From: Lutjanus erythropterus
Taxonomy: Eukaryota > Chordata > Actinopteri > Lutjaniformes > Lutjanidae
Assembly: GCA_020091685.1 (NCBI GenBank)
Contig: CM034597.1
Location: 28,198,388 to 28,262,387, forward strand
Direction of reading: 5' to 3'
Length of the DNA: 64,000 bases
Numbering within the stretch: the stretch's first letter is position 1; every line of letters begins with the position of its first letter. The translations under genes were made by a program, and so were the position numbers. Positions 51,376 to 63,725 of the stretch are shown in pieces. The notes beneath the pieces were generated by a model. It made no database searches. It saw only the letters and a program-made list of their open reading frames with translations, and was not told the origin of the DNA.

Positions 51376-52932
51376 AAGGCTGAACTTCTCACAAACATCA
51401 TGGTGAAGAAAATTGTTTCCTATTATTATACCTTATTATGATTATTAAATCAGATATAAGCACAAAAAAGAAAGAAAAAGAAAAAAAATCAGAATTTAGA
51501 ACAAATATCAGACTTTTTTATTTTTATTTTTTTTTACCAAATACCTCAACATTGTGACAGTATCGAAGGGTTGACTATTGGTGCTTTCACAAAATATTAA
51601 CGCAATAATATTTTTGATAAATAATGATCAGTAATGTGGATATAATGACTAAGTGGGTAAAGGCAAATAATTTAAGTCTGGTAATTTATATAATTTTACT
51701 GTAATGCAGCCTGTAAAACCAGGAAGACAACACTTATATGTGATGATATAAGACAGATGATATGTAGTCTAATAACATGATATTTAAATGATATCAATAT
51801 ATTGCACCAGTCTGTATTCACACATGAGGGACATCAGGCAGCAGATGACCCTTTATCCTCAAATCAGTGTCCTGAGGAGGTGGAGGTGGTATTAAGGAAT
51901 CTCCCTGGGCAGCAAAGACATAATTCAGGTATTTTATCTAGTTTAATTTGAGATCCTGATGATTTGGCACCTGCCCAGTGTGTTGCCCTGCCTGCTCTGC
52001 CCACTGCATGCTGGGATACACTCCAGACCCTCATGACCTTCATTAAATAAGCCTGGGAAGAAAATGAATGAATCATATCCTGGATAAAAACTTTGCACGA
52101 GGAGCCGTCAGTTCAAATGTCACGGTATTGATCTGAAACCCTGTAAACAATAATGTCTGAATGTGACTGATGTTTGTTGTGCACCATAAACTACACCAGA
52201 TAAAGATGTCACTCAGTTTTTAATTAGGCAAAAATATTAAATTTTTTAGGGTAAACAGGAAGGCAATCCAGACACTCCTAAAAATAACTGGTAACATAAT
52301 TGAAGGAAATATTTAAAAGCCTTTATTGCCTTCCTGTTTATCCTGTTCATCTCTGCTCCTCCCATTTTCCAAGGGCATCCGACACATTGTTCATCTGTGT
52401 TCGAGTACACAGAGCAACCAATCATATCTCTTTTTTCATATCTAAGTTTTTGCAAGAAAATCTCCTAATCAGCAGCTGTTAGTGTGTTTTTCTGTCAGAC
52501 TTTGATCTGTTGAGAATTTCCTTGTAGGCCCTCAAGTTGAGGGTCTTTTATTTGCCTCTTTTTAAACCTTTATACGACCCATTGAAATAACAAGTGATCT
52601 CTTTTTTGAGGGATCCTTAACCAAGACAAACATTAAAAACACGTAAAACTTACAGTGACAACTCACAGTCATATGCTTATGGTGACTGGCAGGAGGGAGC
52701 GTCTGGATCGATCATCTCCCAAAGCAAGCCTTCGTTTTTCAGAGTGTGCTGCTAATTCAGTTAACAGATCAATTCTCAGGACTGACTGAGGTTCAACATA
52801 CAGTAAATCTCAATTAAAACATGCCTGACATCTAACTTTGCCTACATTTATTGCTATAAAATTAAATGAAATATATAAATTAATGGTTGCTAAAACATTA
52901 TATACTTTAGTGCTATATTTTGCTATTTATAT

Positions 52933-53266
52933 TTAAAGAGATACTTCACCCCAAAATCAAGAATACACATTTTTTTCCTTGGCCTGTACTATTTATCCAT
53001 CAAGATTGTTTTGGCTTGAGTTGTAGAGTTTTGGAGATATCTGCCACAGGTTTCTACTGCAGAAAGAAAATAGTTCCTACATGAAAATGCTCACAACAAG
53101 GTTTATTTCTGGAAAGAGATATTGCTGTTGAACTATAATCTTGCATTCTTTTTGGTGCTTTGAGCACAACCAGCCATCTAGAGTACCATCCACTTCCATT
53201 ATATTAAAGAGAAGGCTGACATCAGGTCAAGAGGATTTTTTTAGTTTTGGGTGAACTCTCCCTTAA
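52933..53266. mobile_element. TTAA-flanked inverted-repeat element
   Basis: TTAAAGAGATACTTCACCCC then AAAATCA at the left and TTTTGGGTGAACTCTCCCTTAA at the right are inverted ends with TTAA at both borders. The interior (AGAAAATAGTTCCTACATGA) matches 54541-55011 and 57655-57870. Confidence 0.65.
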
Positions 53267-53500
53267 GATAATGATTAAATTCAGGTAACCTGAAGCCCCT
53301 TTATTACTAACGAATGACATTAAGCAAAAGCCCTTTTCGTAAGCTCAAGATTTTCTGTTGAAAGCGAGGAGTGAATCTCCTCACCTCAGTGACAGCAGCA
53401 GTGTCAGCTGAGTGAATTAAAACAATGTGACTGACAAGTGTTGGATCTTCTCCAGCTTCATTAACTACACTTCCTGTAAGCTGTATATGCTAACTCTGCA

Positions 53501-53533
53501 GGAGGAGGAGGAGGAGGAGGAGGAGGAGGAGGG
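53501..53533. repeat. (GGA)11 microsatellite
   Basis: Thirty-three bases of GGA repeat. Confidence 0.97.
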
Positions 53534-54540
53534 GTTAGAGCAGAACATTAAAGATCAGAGGCAGAACAGAGCAGAAGAAGTAAAGGTCAGGTTTGTGTTG
53601 AAATTAAAATAGTGCAGTCGAGCATATTATCAAGGCCTAAATGCAGTTGATAGTAGGAGGTTATTGATTCTCGGGGCTTCCCCTCCCTCCTGTCCACACT
53701 GCTTCTTCTGCACTCTCTGCTGTGCACAGATGAACTGCAAGGACTTCCAGTTTGATGAAATCAAATATCCTTCACCTTCAGTCATTCATAACAAACAGAT
53801 ACAGTAAACAATCACCTTTTTCCAAACATCTGTATTAGACAAAGGCTTCCAAATTTGATATGAAAAAGGTACACGAAGGATCAGCGACAAACTGACTGAC
53901 AACGATGTAAAACATCATGCAGAAATTTAGTGGAATCAACTAATCTTTTCTCAAACTTAATGCAACTTTTATTTGTTCTATTACTTTATTCAGTCAGTTT
54001 CTAGCATTTATTTTCCGAACACTTCAGAACTTACAAACACGAGTTCTTCCAACTTGACGTCTTTTGACTTGAAATGATGAGTTGAATGAACGTTTCAATC
54101 AAGTTCAATCAACTTATTAAATTAAGCTTTGGAAGAAATGTGATCAGCATGTTAGCAAGAAGGAAACATAAGAAAACATATATGATAAAAAACTTTCTGT
54201 GCGTCTCTGATACAACTTTAAGATCAGTTATGGTTGTTTGTTGAAAACACTGTGAACAATGATGAAGGTTAGTATTGAATACAGTCACTAACTCTTTATA
54301 CTTAAAATGTAATAAACTCACCAGGAGCAGTTTTTCAAATTCTAAGTAGTTCCAGAAGAATCAGCTCAAAACTCTTTTTTGTGACTTTTCAAACTGTAAA
54401 GTCAAAATGTCAAAATGTAAAAGGAAATCAAATTTGTTTGTGATGTTTGTCTATATGAGTTATGAGTTGTTGGTTCAACTTAATATCTTAAATTTACTGA
54501 ACATTTTCTCGAGTAGTTTAGCTTCAGAAAAGTGTAGCAC

Positions 54541-55011
54541 TTTGAGCAGTGTCAAAGTCAAAATCCTATATATTTACTATTTATCCTTCTAGATTGTCTC
54601 GGTGTGAGTTGCTGAGACGAGGGGCTCGAGCTTGTGACAGTGCAGGATGTAAACGTTAATGCCGTCTTCCTCGACTGAGCCGTATCCTCTTGTCTGTAAG
54701 TGGATGCACACTTCCTTCTACACGGTGATACGGTTGGCAGGAGTAGTTTGGAAGAAACAAAATAGTTTCTACATGAAACTGCTCAAAGGTCTGTGGATTA
54801 TCTTGAATAACGGGTCACGACTTCTGGAAAGAGACATTGCTGTAGAGTTTTTTTCACAAGCCATCCAGCTCCATTGTATTTGAGAGAAGGTAGACATCTC
54901 TGCGGCTGATATCTCCAAAATTCTGCACCTCACACCAAAACAATCTAGATAGATAAAAAAGTACAGTGGGAAAATGTGTATTTTTGATTTTGGGGTGCAC
55001 TGTCCCTTTAA
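54541..55011. mobile_element. TTAA-type element inserted in a LINE
   Basis: The right end GATTTTGGGGTGCACTGTCC then CTTTAA is the inverse of the left end of the 52933 element; the left end is a decayed mirror of it. It abuts the LINE fragment exactly at TTAA (55008-55011). Confidence 0.6.
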
Positions 55012-55480
55012 GGCATGCCTTGAGCATGTAGAGTACTGAACCCTACAAAGAGCCATGTCCCATTCCTCATCTGACAGTGGGACCACTAGATCGTTTTCCC
55101 ATTGTTCTTAAATATGACATATAGGGGGATTATATCTACACATGATCTGAGCATAAATCATCGACACCCCGCTTTTATTTAGCATACTGACCCCTAACAA
55201 AAAATCCAAGCAGATAATATGGGGATATTCTATGTGTAAAGTCCCTGATTTGCAAATGAGACAAAACATCTACAGGTGGTCTGTTATATCTATGCTTGAA
55301 TACACATATGCACGTTTGCTTGTTTGAGATGATGTTAATGTCTCGCCTTATAAATGGAAAAATCTCTTTAAATAAGGTGTCAATAAAACACAGATCATCC
55401 ACAAACCAGCAGTGCAACAAGAGGAGTGAGAGGTTACACAACCAGACAGGAAGCATCAGACAGAAAAATAACAGATTTGG
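55008..55480 (-). pseudogene. LINE ORF2 C-terminal fragment
   Basis: The minus strand reads LSHLQIRDFTHRISPYYLL, then in a second frame SGVSMIYAQIMCRYNPP, a stop, EQWENDL and VPLSDEEWDMALCRVQYST then CSRHAL. The order (LQIRDF, then SxIY, WExDL, SDEEWDxAL and CxRHxL) is that of the region after the reverse transcriptase in L1/Tx1-type LINEs. Frame changes and a stop show it is dead. Confidence 0.65.
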
Positions 55481-57654
55481 TTGATCACTGCGTCGGGTGT
55501 CAGTGCAGTAAAGTGACCATCTCCTCTTTGTACAAACATCATCTCAGCACACTGATGGTGAGATGAGATGTTTGGGAGATCACGAGATGAGCGTCCACAT
55601 GAGAGGGGGAGGGACCACAGCAGTAAAATGAGATGGATCTGACCCTACTTGACTCCCTCCTTTAAAAGGCTGCATGTTTAAAACCAGAAAGGGGATCTGG
55701 CTTAGTTTGGATGTGATATATACCAATACCATATATTAACCTCTTTTTCATAATTTATTCACCCCCTTCCCCTCCTCCTCCTCACTCTGTCCACAGCAGG
55801 AAGCTTTATAGTATTATTAAAGTCAGAAAGAGAGATGACAGAAAAATGCATCAAGCCCCTCCTGCATTTTAATATCAATACTGGAGGGGTAATAAACATC
55901 GAGGCAGAGAGCATACAGGAGAGGAGCGACTATAAAACCCTACATTGTCTAATTTATGGAAGACAACAACAGGGCAGCAAGGTGAGGTTTTTACCCTTCA
56001 GTCTCTGCTTTCATAACACAGCAATGTCTCAGTGTGCAACATTTGTTTTGCAGTGAATAAACACCAGAAAAAGTTTTGAAGAAAGTAATCTGGGGCCGCA
56101 TTACAGAAACTTCCTATCTTCACTATTCCTATATTCACATTTTGGTATTTATCTTCACGTTATCTCAGATTTGGCAATCCTAAATACTCAACCCTACATC
56201 ACTTATCAACTTTTATGATAAGCTGTGACAGAGCTTTGTAACTGTTGGTTTTGGAAACTTAAAACATACAAAAAAAAAAAAAAAGAAAAAGAAGCAGAAA
56301 CAAAGACAGGCGTCAGACAGATGAGGTTTTAGTAACATTTGTAGAGAAATCCAAAAGATGGATTTCTGGGGGGAAATTTCCAACAGCGCCAACTCAAGAG
56401 ATAAAAGAGTGTGCCAAGATAGCAGACAGTCTCTGCCACCATCTCCCATCCACTGTGTAAAAGCAATAAAAGCGTAGCCACTACAGTTAACTACTGCTAC
56501 ACTAATCATTCATCAGTCTTGATCATGGTATCTCATCTTTGTATGAGTAACAGTCCTTATCATCACTGTTCTCATCTACAGATACTTCCACTACACCTGC
56601 CATTACCCCTCAGAAGGAACTGTGCATCTACTCATGGACGAGAGGCTTGTGCGTGGATGTAAACATTGATAGTGTCCTCCTCGGCTATAAGGATGCACCT
56701 GGATCTGAATGTTCAGGAAAGCACAAATAATGTAATGGAAACAGATATTTTTTTTCCTATCAGAAGTGGCTCATTATTACTTGGAAAAAGTCAGCTACAA
56801 TTACCCAAAACAACCGATCAACATTTGCCTCAGGGGGCTTTATAATCTGCACAGTGTGCAGCAGCCTCTGTCCTGTAGACCCTCTAATGAGTGAGGAAAA
56901 GAGAGAGGAGGAGAAACTGTTTGAGGCATGTTGGAGCAGACAATACCACAAATTAACTGTAATAATTATAATAATAGCAATAGTAGTGGAGATATCAATA
57001 ATACTGACACCACTACCATTACTACCACCACCACTGATAATACTAAAACTGATAATCGAAGGAGTGGGTGTTGAGCAGCCATTATAGGCGTCTTGCAGCC
57101 ACAGATCCAGACTCTACAGCTCCGGAGGCAGAAGTACCTGTAGAACGTGCAAAAAAAAGAGGAGGCGAGAGAGATGAGAGAGCACAAAACTACGGGAGAG
57201 AGAAGAGGTCTAGTTAATAACAAGCATTAATCAATCACTGATTAAATGCATCAAAATTATTACCTTCAACCAAAGGATATATAGTTGCACATCTTTACTG
57301 GTAGAGTTTCTATTTCTAATGCAAAACAGAATTTTTTGATTTATACAACAGTTTTTTCAGTCTTGGATTTTTCAATATCAGCCAGTTAAAGAGGAAGTGA
57401 CGGGCTTCGGACAGTTCATGAAACTTAGTTTTGCTATAAATTTCAATAATTTTGAGGTGCAACAAAAGCATTTCCAATGAATATTAGGCTAGAACCATTG
57501 GCCTGATTTAATGTGACTTCAGTTATAAACCACGTCCATTTCTGGTCTTCTCTCCGAATATGAATACACAAACAGATCATATTGTTGGTTGAAAACATAC
57601 AGATACAAATAATGATGGTCTCTGTGCACCTCTACTCACCTGAGCTCTCATCTG

Positions 57655-57870
57655 TGATTAGATGGTGATACAGTTGGCCAGTGTAGTTCAGCAGAAAGAA
57701 AGTAGTTGCTACTTGAAACTACTCACAAGGTCTGTGGATTATCTTGAGTGACCAGGTCATGATTTCTAGAAAGAGACAGGGCTGAAACGATCTAGATGGA
57801 AAAAGTAGCACTAAAAGTAAGAGGAAATATGTGTATTTTGGGGTGATTTGTTCCTGTCATTTGTCAGTAG
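57655..57870. mobile_element. partial copy of the 52933/54541 element
   Basis: GGTCTGTGGATTATCTTGAG and TTTCTAGAAAGAGACA match the interior of 54541-55011, and AATATGTGTATTTTGGGGTG matches its end. Confidence 0.55.
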
Positions 57871-58692
57871 TCTGTCTACACCTGTTAAGTTTCATGAATA
57901 ACTTTTTAAATACTTTTCTGTTGTTCTGTTTCTTTTGTGTACGGACGACCCTCAAATTAAATCCCTGTATATAAACTCAATTCTGAATTCAGTTAAAGAG
58001 CACAAACAGATTTAGATGTGAAGCGTTTGTCCTCAGTGTGAACTGCTCGCTCACCTCGGTCTTGGCAAAGCTGCAGACAGATATTATTACATTGCTGCCA
58101 ACTTCCTCATTAACCATCATTAGTCTGAACCAGCAGTCTGAACACTCACAGCTCACTGAGGCTCAAAGCACCTGATAAAAGGCTCCTGTAGAGTTAGCAG
58201 CTCGAAGCATCGCCGACTCCAATCCTGTAACAAACACAGGTAAACATTTAAACAGATTAACAGATCAGATGTGTGGGAGAAAGGGACTTAAACTAAAAGA
58301 CAAGTCAGGATTTAATTGAATAAAATAATACATAAATGCAAGTATATTACATGCCGAATATGACGAAACAAATAGTTACTAAACACACAGAAAAGTTTGA
58401 GAAGGACACATAATTTCTCCTTTAGTTTGACAGTTTCCAAAGTTAAAAAAAACATACAGCCGAACCTGATATTAAAATTGTCACATAATATATTGGATAA
58501 TGTTTGAAAAAGGAATAAATAACATGCAGAAGCTTCCCCGTGACAAACTGTGCTTTTCTCAATCCATTCTGACCATCATAATGTGTCATTTAGGGTCTAA
58601 TTCAAAGTATCTGAGAGTTTGATTAAGTCACGCAACCACAGCTGCTCAGCCTTGATGCTCCTCTGCTTTAATGTAGGGCTATTAATCAGCCC

Positions 58693-58694
<2 letters not shown>

Positions 58695-58736
<42 letters not shown>
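58695..58736. repeat. (TG)21 microsatellite
   Basis: About 42 bases of TG repeat. Confidence 0.98.
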
Positions 58737-58737
<1 letters not shown>

Positions 58738-58860
58738 CTGTTTAGAGAAATCGACTGCCTTAACTCAACTAATTCACCATCAAAACCTGTCATACTGCTG
58801 ATGCTGAAAACGTGGTTTGGATAAAGAGATGGGTGTGGGGTTTTAGATCAGAGAGTGTGT

Positions 58861-58862
<2 letters not shown>

Positions 58863-58910
<48 letters not shown>
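58863..58910. repeat. (GT)24 microsatellite
   Basis: About 48 bases of GT repeat, 126 bases after the previous one. Confidence 0.98.
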
Positions 58911-58911
<1 letters not shown>

Positions 58912-59159
58912 AGGTTGGGGTTGAAGGTAAGGGGGCAGGAGTCAAGGGAGTTCCAGGAAACACAAAGCTCAAGATCAAGCATCGTCTGTCCTTCAGATGG
59001 GCTTGTTGTAATCCGGACGACATCAAACCCTCGTCCTCCATCCGTCCATTTATCCCTCATCCACCTCACCCGACCATCTCACCCTCCCAGAGGGTCTGCT
59101 GCTGCTGCTGCTGCCCCCCCACAGAGCACACCTCCAAGTGTGTGAGGGAAGAAGCCCCA

Positions 59160-59300
59160 CAAAAGCCGATTGCGTTTTAATAAAGTTTATTATCTGCAGG
59201 GAGCTAATCCTCAAGGGTAATCTCTCCCCTCGAGTCCTAAAGGAAAGCTGGATTACTCACTTGCTATAATCCCAATGAAATTGTTAGGATTTAGCTTGCG
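59160..59300. promoter_or_regulatory. candidate enhancer with TAATCC cluster
   Basis: TAATCC at 59205-59210 and 59267-59272, its complement GGATTA at 59250-59255, and TAATCT at 59218-59223 lie within 68 bases of otherwise unique sequence. TAATCC is the site of K50 homeodomain factors (OTX, PITX, GSC). Confidence 0.35.
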
Positions 59301-60089
59301 CTGCACAGCAGATGGCAACAGGCTTTTTCCTTCAACCTTGGATGCTTTAACCCCCCCATTTCTAACATGCAACACCCCCAGTCCTCCTTGCCTCATGTCC
59401 TGGTAGTCTTGATCAAAACAAAAAACAAACACAGGAAGTTGTTTTTGACAAAACTGCAATGAAAAACATCTGGGAGGTTCAGTAAATATATTTTGACATC
59501 TCAGACAAAACAGATAGCATCAAGGTTCACCCCTTCTCTTTAATATAGAACTAAAATATGAACACAACACTTTTGTTCTTGCTCCCATTTTTTCAGGATT
59601 TGAAGTAAAAATCTAAGAAAGGTTAACTTCTCTAAAAGCTCACAATTTGTTCAAATCCGTGTCAGTGAGCACTTCTCCTTTGCCAAGATAATCCACCCAC
59701 CTGACTAGTGTGACATATAGAGATGCTGATTAAACAGCAGGAGTATTGCACAGGTGTGTCTTGGACTGGACTGAAAGGACACTCTAAAATGTGCAGTTTT
59801 ATCTTTAAAAAAAAGACATTTACAGGGAACAGTGACGTATGAGCCAAAGACCAATATGACGTCTACATGTACATGTGAAATAGAAACAGTTCACTGTCTA
59901 ATAAATGTCTGTCTAAAAAAAGAGTCTTTGATCTTTTACTTAAACTCATGAAAAATGGGAGCAGAAAACTAAAGCATTTTTTGTGCATATATGATAAAAA
60001 GTGTGATTGATAGGTGTTAAACTGGACCTATACCTCAACAAATTAAAGGCTTCACTCACAGATCAGAGAAATGAAAAAGCGGCAAGTCC

Positions 60090-61235
60090 TTATCAAAAAT
60101 AATTTTATTGATTCAGACAGAAGCAAAAGAAGCAAACAGAAAAACACAGTGTTTTTGAGATGACCAGCCAAAGCTTTACATCGTGGACTCGAGCCAAAAA
60201 CAAAATCCTGCTTATTCTAAAACCTCGTCCAGTGTGAACATATGCGTTGCTCCACAACACTTCACAAACAACCAGAGGAGCTGTTATGTGGACTCAGCAG
60301 TGTGATGTAATATTCAAAAGATGTGACATAACGCTCAGCGTAACGTACAGTAAGCCACCTCAAAGGAGCTGAAGAACAAAAGGCTGATCAGCTCTTCTCT
60401 GGTGAAAGTTAGTGTGGACCTGCTGGTCCGCTCACAGTATTCAATAATATGATGCAGCTGTCATCAGGCCCTCAAACTGGGAAAACCCACTCAGCATTCA
60501 GGGACTTGGGTGTTTCTTTACCATCTGATTATAAATGATAAACACAAACCTCTTGCTGAAAAAAAATCAAGAATCACCTATTTGAGTATTTAGTTCAAAT
60601 GATTTAAATATTTTCTCTGTGTAAATATATAAAAAATTATTACAAAATTAAATTTATTTGGTCAGAATACACAGGGATATAGTGTAGGAGCTCTTCACCC
60701 CTTTGCGACATTGCGAAAAAAATCATAAAAGACTTACAAATGTCAGTAAAGCAACAAAAATCGCTCTGAAAAAAAATTGTCGCAGGTACTTCATACAAAA
60801 AAGGGGGTTAATTTCATCCTTCATAAGTGGTCAAACAGAATCAAAGGCATGATTTATTATCTTTAATTTAAATGCACAAACCCCAAACAGAAACTCTCTT
60901 ATGGAAATAAACATCTATATGCACTGATTTTCCACAGTCGAGGTGCTGCCTGAAAAGCTCTGGAGACTGGATTAAGTGTAAAGTCAATAACTGACTCGAT
61001 TTTCAAAATTTTGAAGGTAATTACATATATTCCCTTCTCCTCCTCTGCAGTTAGACACAACTCATCCACAACCATCCAGGGTGAAACACGCTGTCGCCTA
61101 CAGCGGCTGTAGGTAACAGTTAAGTGGACCACACTAATCTGGACACATCCCCTTACACTAACCCAGCCTCAGCCTACATGGACCTAATGGGCATTAATCA
61201 GTACTGATTCAGGTGAAAATTGGATGCACTTTGGT
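60090..61235 (-). other. qsox1: qsox1 3' UTR (inferred end)
   Basis: Sequence from the qsox1 stop to the cleavage site expected after the AATAAA at 60104-60109. Another AATAAA at 60853-60858 could give a shorter UTR. The minus-strand open frame 60899-61132 has no family resemblance. Confidence 0.5.
60104..60109 (-). terminator. qsox1: polyadenylation signal AATAAA for qsox1
   Basis: Minus-strand AATAAA in GAATCAATAAAATTATTTTT, about 1.1 kb past the qsox1 stop. It is the best placed signal before the spacer begins. Confidence 0.45.
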
Positions 61236-62026
61236 TCATGGCAGCGCTACTTTAACTCGCCGTAGCCGGAGGCGGTTTTTGAAGAAAAGGTACATGGCCA
61301 GGAGACACATGGAGGACAGGAAATACAGAATGACACACAGGCTGATGTCCACTTTGGAGAATCCGATGCTCAGCACGGACATCCAGCGTCCCCTGTGGCT
61401 CAACCCAGCCTCCTCCGAAAAGTACTGGCCTGTCAGTTCTCGCTTCAGCCGCTTCCTCTGCTGCGCAGCATCCAGCTCAAAGTCTGCATCTATCGGCTGC
61501 AAGCCCACCATCCCGAGCCCCGTGTCCAGCTCCATGCCGAGCCCGAACACAGGCCCGGGCTCCTGCTCCTCTTTCCTCTGCAGGGTGCGTTGTTTGACCC
61601 GGCTGGAGGCTGCCAACCGCAGCGCCTTGGCCTTGTAGTGCTGGTTGACAAATGAGTCAAGATCCACGATGTCCTCCTGCATGTCTCGCATCCTCATCCC
61701 CACGATGCTCGGTCTCCCATGGGCCTGCCGCCTGCCTCGACTCACCTCCATGTCTGGTTTGGGTTCTGCTGCTGCAGCTGCTGCTGCTGCTGCTTCCCCA
61801 CCTTCCTCCCCTTCTTCTGCCATGGCTTCATCCTGTGCTCCCTCTTCCTCCTCCTCCTCTTCCTCCTCTTCTTGTGCAGTGGGTTGTGATGGTAGAGGAT
61901 GTGTCATGGAGTCCAAGGCTTCCCTGGCTTTCCTCTCCACACGTTTCTGAGCCTCTAAAGCTTGCTGCTGTTGCACACGTTTTTCTTGCTGTTTTTCCAG
62001 GACCTGGCTTTCATCTTCCAGGTAGT
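61236..62026 (-). CDS. qsox1: qsox1 last exon: acidic linker and membrane anchor
   Basis: A 791-base terminal exon follows acceptor CTCTCAG and starts by completing an Asp codon: DYLEDESQVLEKQQEKRVQQ. A long polar linker follows with a run of 10 Glu and a run of 9 Ala, then a basic stretch, then VDISLCVILYFLSSMC and LLAMYLFF, a single membrane-spanning helix, and a short basic tail ending VKVALP before TGA at 61236-61238. Human QSOX1 has YLDISLCVGLYSLSF and LLAMYTYF at the same place. This is the long, membrane-anchored form of quiescin sulfhydryl oxidase 1, which makes disulfides in Golgi and secreted proteins using FAD and O2. The plus-strand frames 61213-62203 are antisense shadows. Confidence 0.93.
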
Positions 62027-63563
62027 CTGAGAGGGCGAGGAAAAGAAAGACACAGGTCCATTATTTTGAATCAACTTATCACCCTTAGTTTATATGTAAA
62101 CTTTAATCCAGCTCAGAAACTCTTCCTTTGTTTTCTAGAATATGGCAAACCCAAATTAAGAACATTGCAGCATGGAATTAAAGGGATAGTTTGGATTATT
62201 TGAGGTGCGGTTGGATGGCGAATTTATTGATAGTCAGCATATTATGGCTGACACTTTCCACAGTTGGAAGCAGCAGAGAGGAGTCCCATGGAAGCTGCAC
62301 AGCGTTAGCAGCAAAACTTACTTTAGGGACCTTAAAAAAAATCAATCTCAGTTTTAGTAAATTAAAGTGTAAGCTATATCTAGGATGTTTTCACAGCTTC
62401 ACCTTGCTGTCAGAAAGTCTTTTCTGATGGGAAACCACCGTTACATAAACCAAATACTGCTCGCTCAACCAGACTCATTTTACCTTGCAGAATACAGGAG
62501 TCGCTGGTTTACAGCTGCCTTGATCAGTTATTTAGTTTTATTGCGTGATTTTGGTTAATTTGACCTTTTAAAAACACAACAAACCCAAACAAAAGAAAGG
62601 CTCCTTTATGCTAAATGTTAGATACGCAGATGGATACGGACAGAGCCTTCGATGTCAGTTTCATCCGTACTACTGCACATTTTCTGACAGCTTACGCATA
62701 CTGAGAGACACAACTACAGGACACAACAAAGAAGTTTTGAAAATCCAACTGTATTGTAAATTGCATTCGTTGTCAAATAGGCAGTGAAAAAAAAAATCTC
62801 CCTCCATATGTCAGAATGTATTTAATGGTGCACAGACCACCTCAGTCTATAACGCTGCCTCTGCTTTTGCCTCTCTTTCAAGAGGTACATTATTAAAATC
62901 TCATCCAGTGTGTGCTGAATCTCAGCAGCGCCCTCTAGTGGATGCACTACTTGGCAGTGACAATTACATAATTTAAAATATACGTGTGTACTTTTGAATG
63001 TGAAGCATAAATGAGCCTTAACTGGCCGAAGCAGTGGCAGAACAGCAGCTCCTGTGTTCTGCGAGGTAAAATTACAAAATTTTTATTTAACACTGGTTTC
63101 TCATCAGAAAAGGGTGTGAAAATAATGCAATCAAAATATTCTAAATACAGCACACACTTAAACAGACTTTTTTAACTTGCTAAAATACATTTTGCTGTTG
63201 ACCATGTTCACAGCAACGCATGGCTGAGCTTCCTGCACCAGCGCTTCTGCTGCTTCCCCAAACTGGGGGTGTGTCAACTGTCCTCTACTGCAAGTAATAC
63301 ACTGACTATAGATAAGTCAACTATTCTGAACTATTCCTTTAAAAGATAGGGTCCTTTTTTTACCCCCCCCCCCCCCTCCTTTTTTATATTGGCATTACTG
63401 TTTTTCACCTGCTGTGACAGCACATCTGTTGCCATTATGATCATTATGCCGAGCATCAACTGAATCGTTATCTGCATGTGAAGAAAGTTGCTCAGTGAAA
63501 CAGGAAAGACACTGGTGGAGTTGGAGATATAAGCTCTTCAGAAAAATAAACAAAAGTATATAC
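62027..63563 (-). other. qsox1: qsox1 last intron
   Basis: Most of it is one TTAA-flanked inverted-repeat element (62178-63342), with a poly-C/T stretch at about 63355-63385. If the intron is retained, the reading frame from the upstream exon stops after about eight residues (GIYFCLFF), which would give a soluble short form; this is inference only. Confidence 0.7.
62178..63342. mobile_element. TTAA-flanked element in qsox1 intron
   Basis: TTAAAGGGATAGTTTGGATT at 62178 and CTGAACTATTCCTTTAA ending 63342 are inverted ends with TTAA at each border. AATACACTGACTATAGATAA at the right mirrors GATAGTCAGCATATTATGG at the left. Confidence 0.6.
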
Positions 63564-63725
63564 CTGTCAGGATGTGGCTGGATGAGAAGTAGGACATGAG
63601 GAAAAGGAGAACCTGCTCATTGTTCCACCTGTGATCCCCGTTTTCCTTCACAGTATGGCAGACGGGACACATTTCTGGTGAAGGCCACTGGATCTTTGGG
63701 AAGTTGGGGTCTTCACTCAAAGCAC
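63564..63725 (-). CDS. qsox1: qsox1 penultimate exon with third CxxC
   Basis: A 162-base exon (phase 1 at both ends) lies between acceptor TCTGCAG and donor GTATAT. It reads ALSEDPNFPKIQWPSPEMCP, VCHTVKENGDHRWNNEQVLL and FLMSYFSSSHILT. Human QSOX1 has [20 protein letters not shown] here, so MCPVC is the third CxxC motif, in the C-terminal part of the Erv/ALR sulfhydryl oxidase region. The catalytic Erv CxxC, the FAD pocket and the thioredoxin domain lie upstream, beyond 64000. The gene is cut by the window end. Linkage to lhx4 and acbd6 argues for qsox1 rather than qsox2. Confidence 0.93.

Larger units (their letters stand above)
46421..60089. other. lhx4-qsox1 spacer
   Basis: No gene was recognised. 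Contents in order: an inverted-repeat element (46513-47255), an ATCC repeat (48965-48988), a TAA repeat (48417-48461), a tandem duplication (49935-50838), a possible alternative upstream lhx4 exon (ending at 50826), a unique block (51060-51375), TTAA-flanked elements (52933-53266, 54541-55011), a LINE fragment (55008-55480), two TG repeats (58695-58736, 58863-58910) and a TAATCC cluster (59160-59300). Segments 47260-48400, 51400-52900, 55490-56200 and 59300-60080 show nothing I can name. Confidence 0.6.

Noticed and set aside
61213-62203. Long plus-strand open frames (61213-61638, 61645-61950, 61652-62203)
   Set aside because: They are antisense to the last qsox1 exon; their Leu/Ser-rich content comes from its Glu/Ala repeats.
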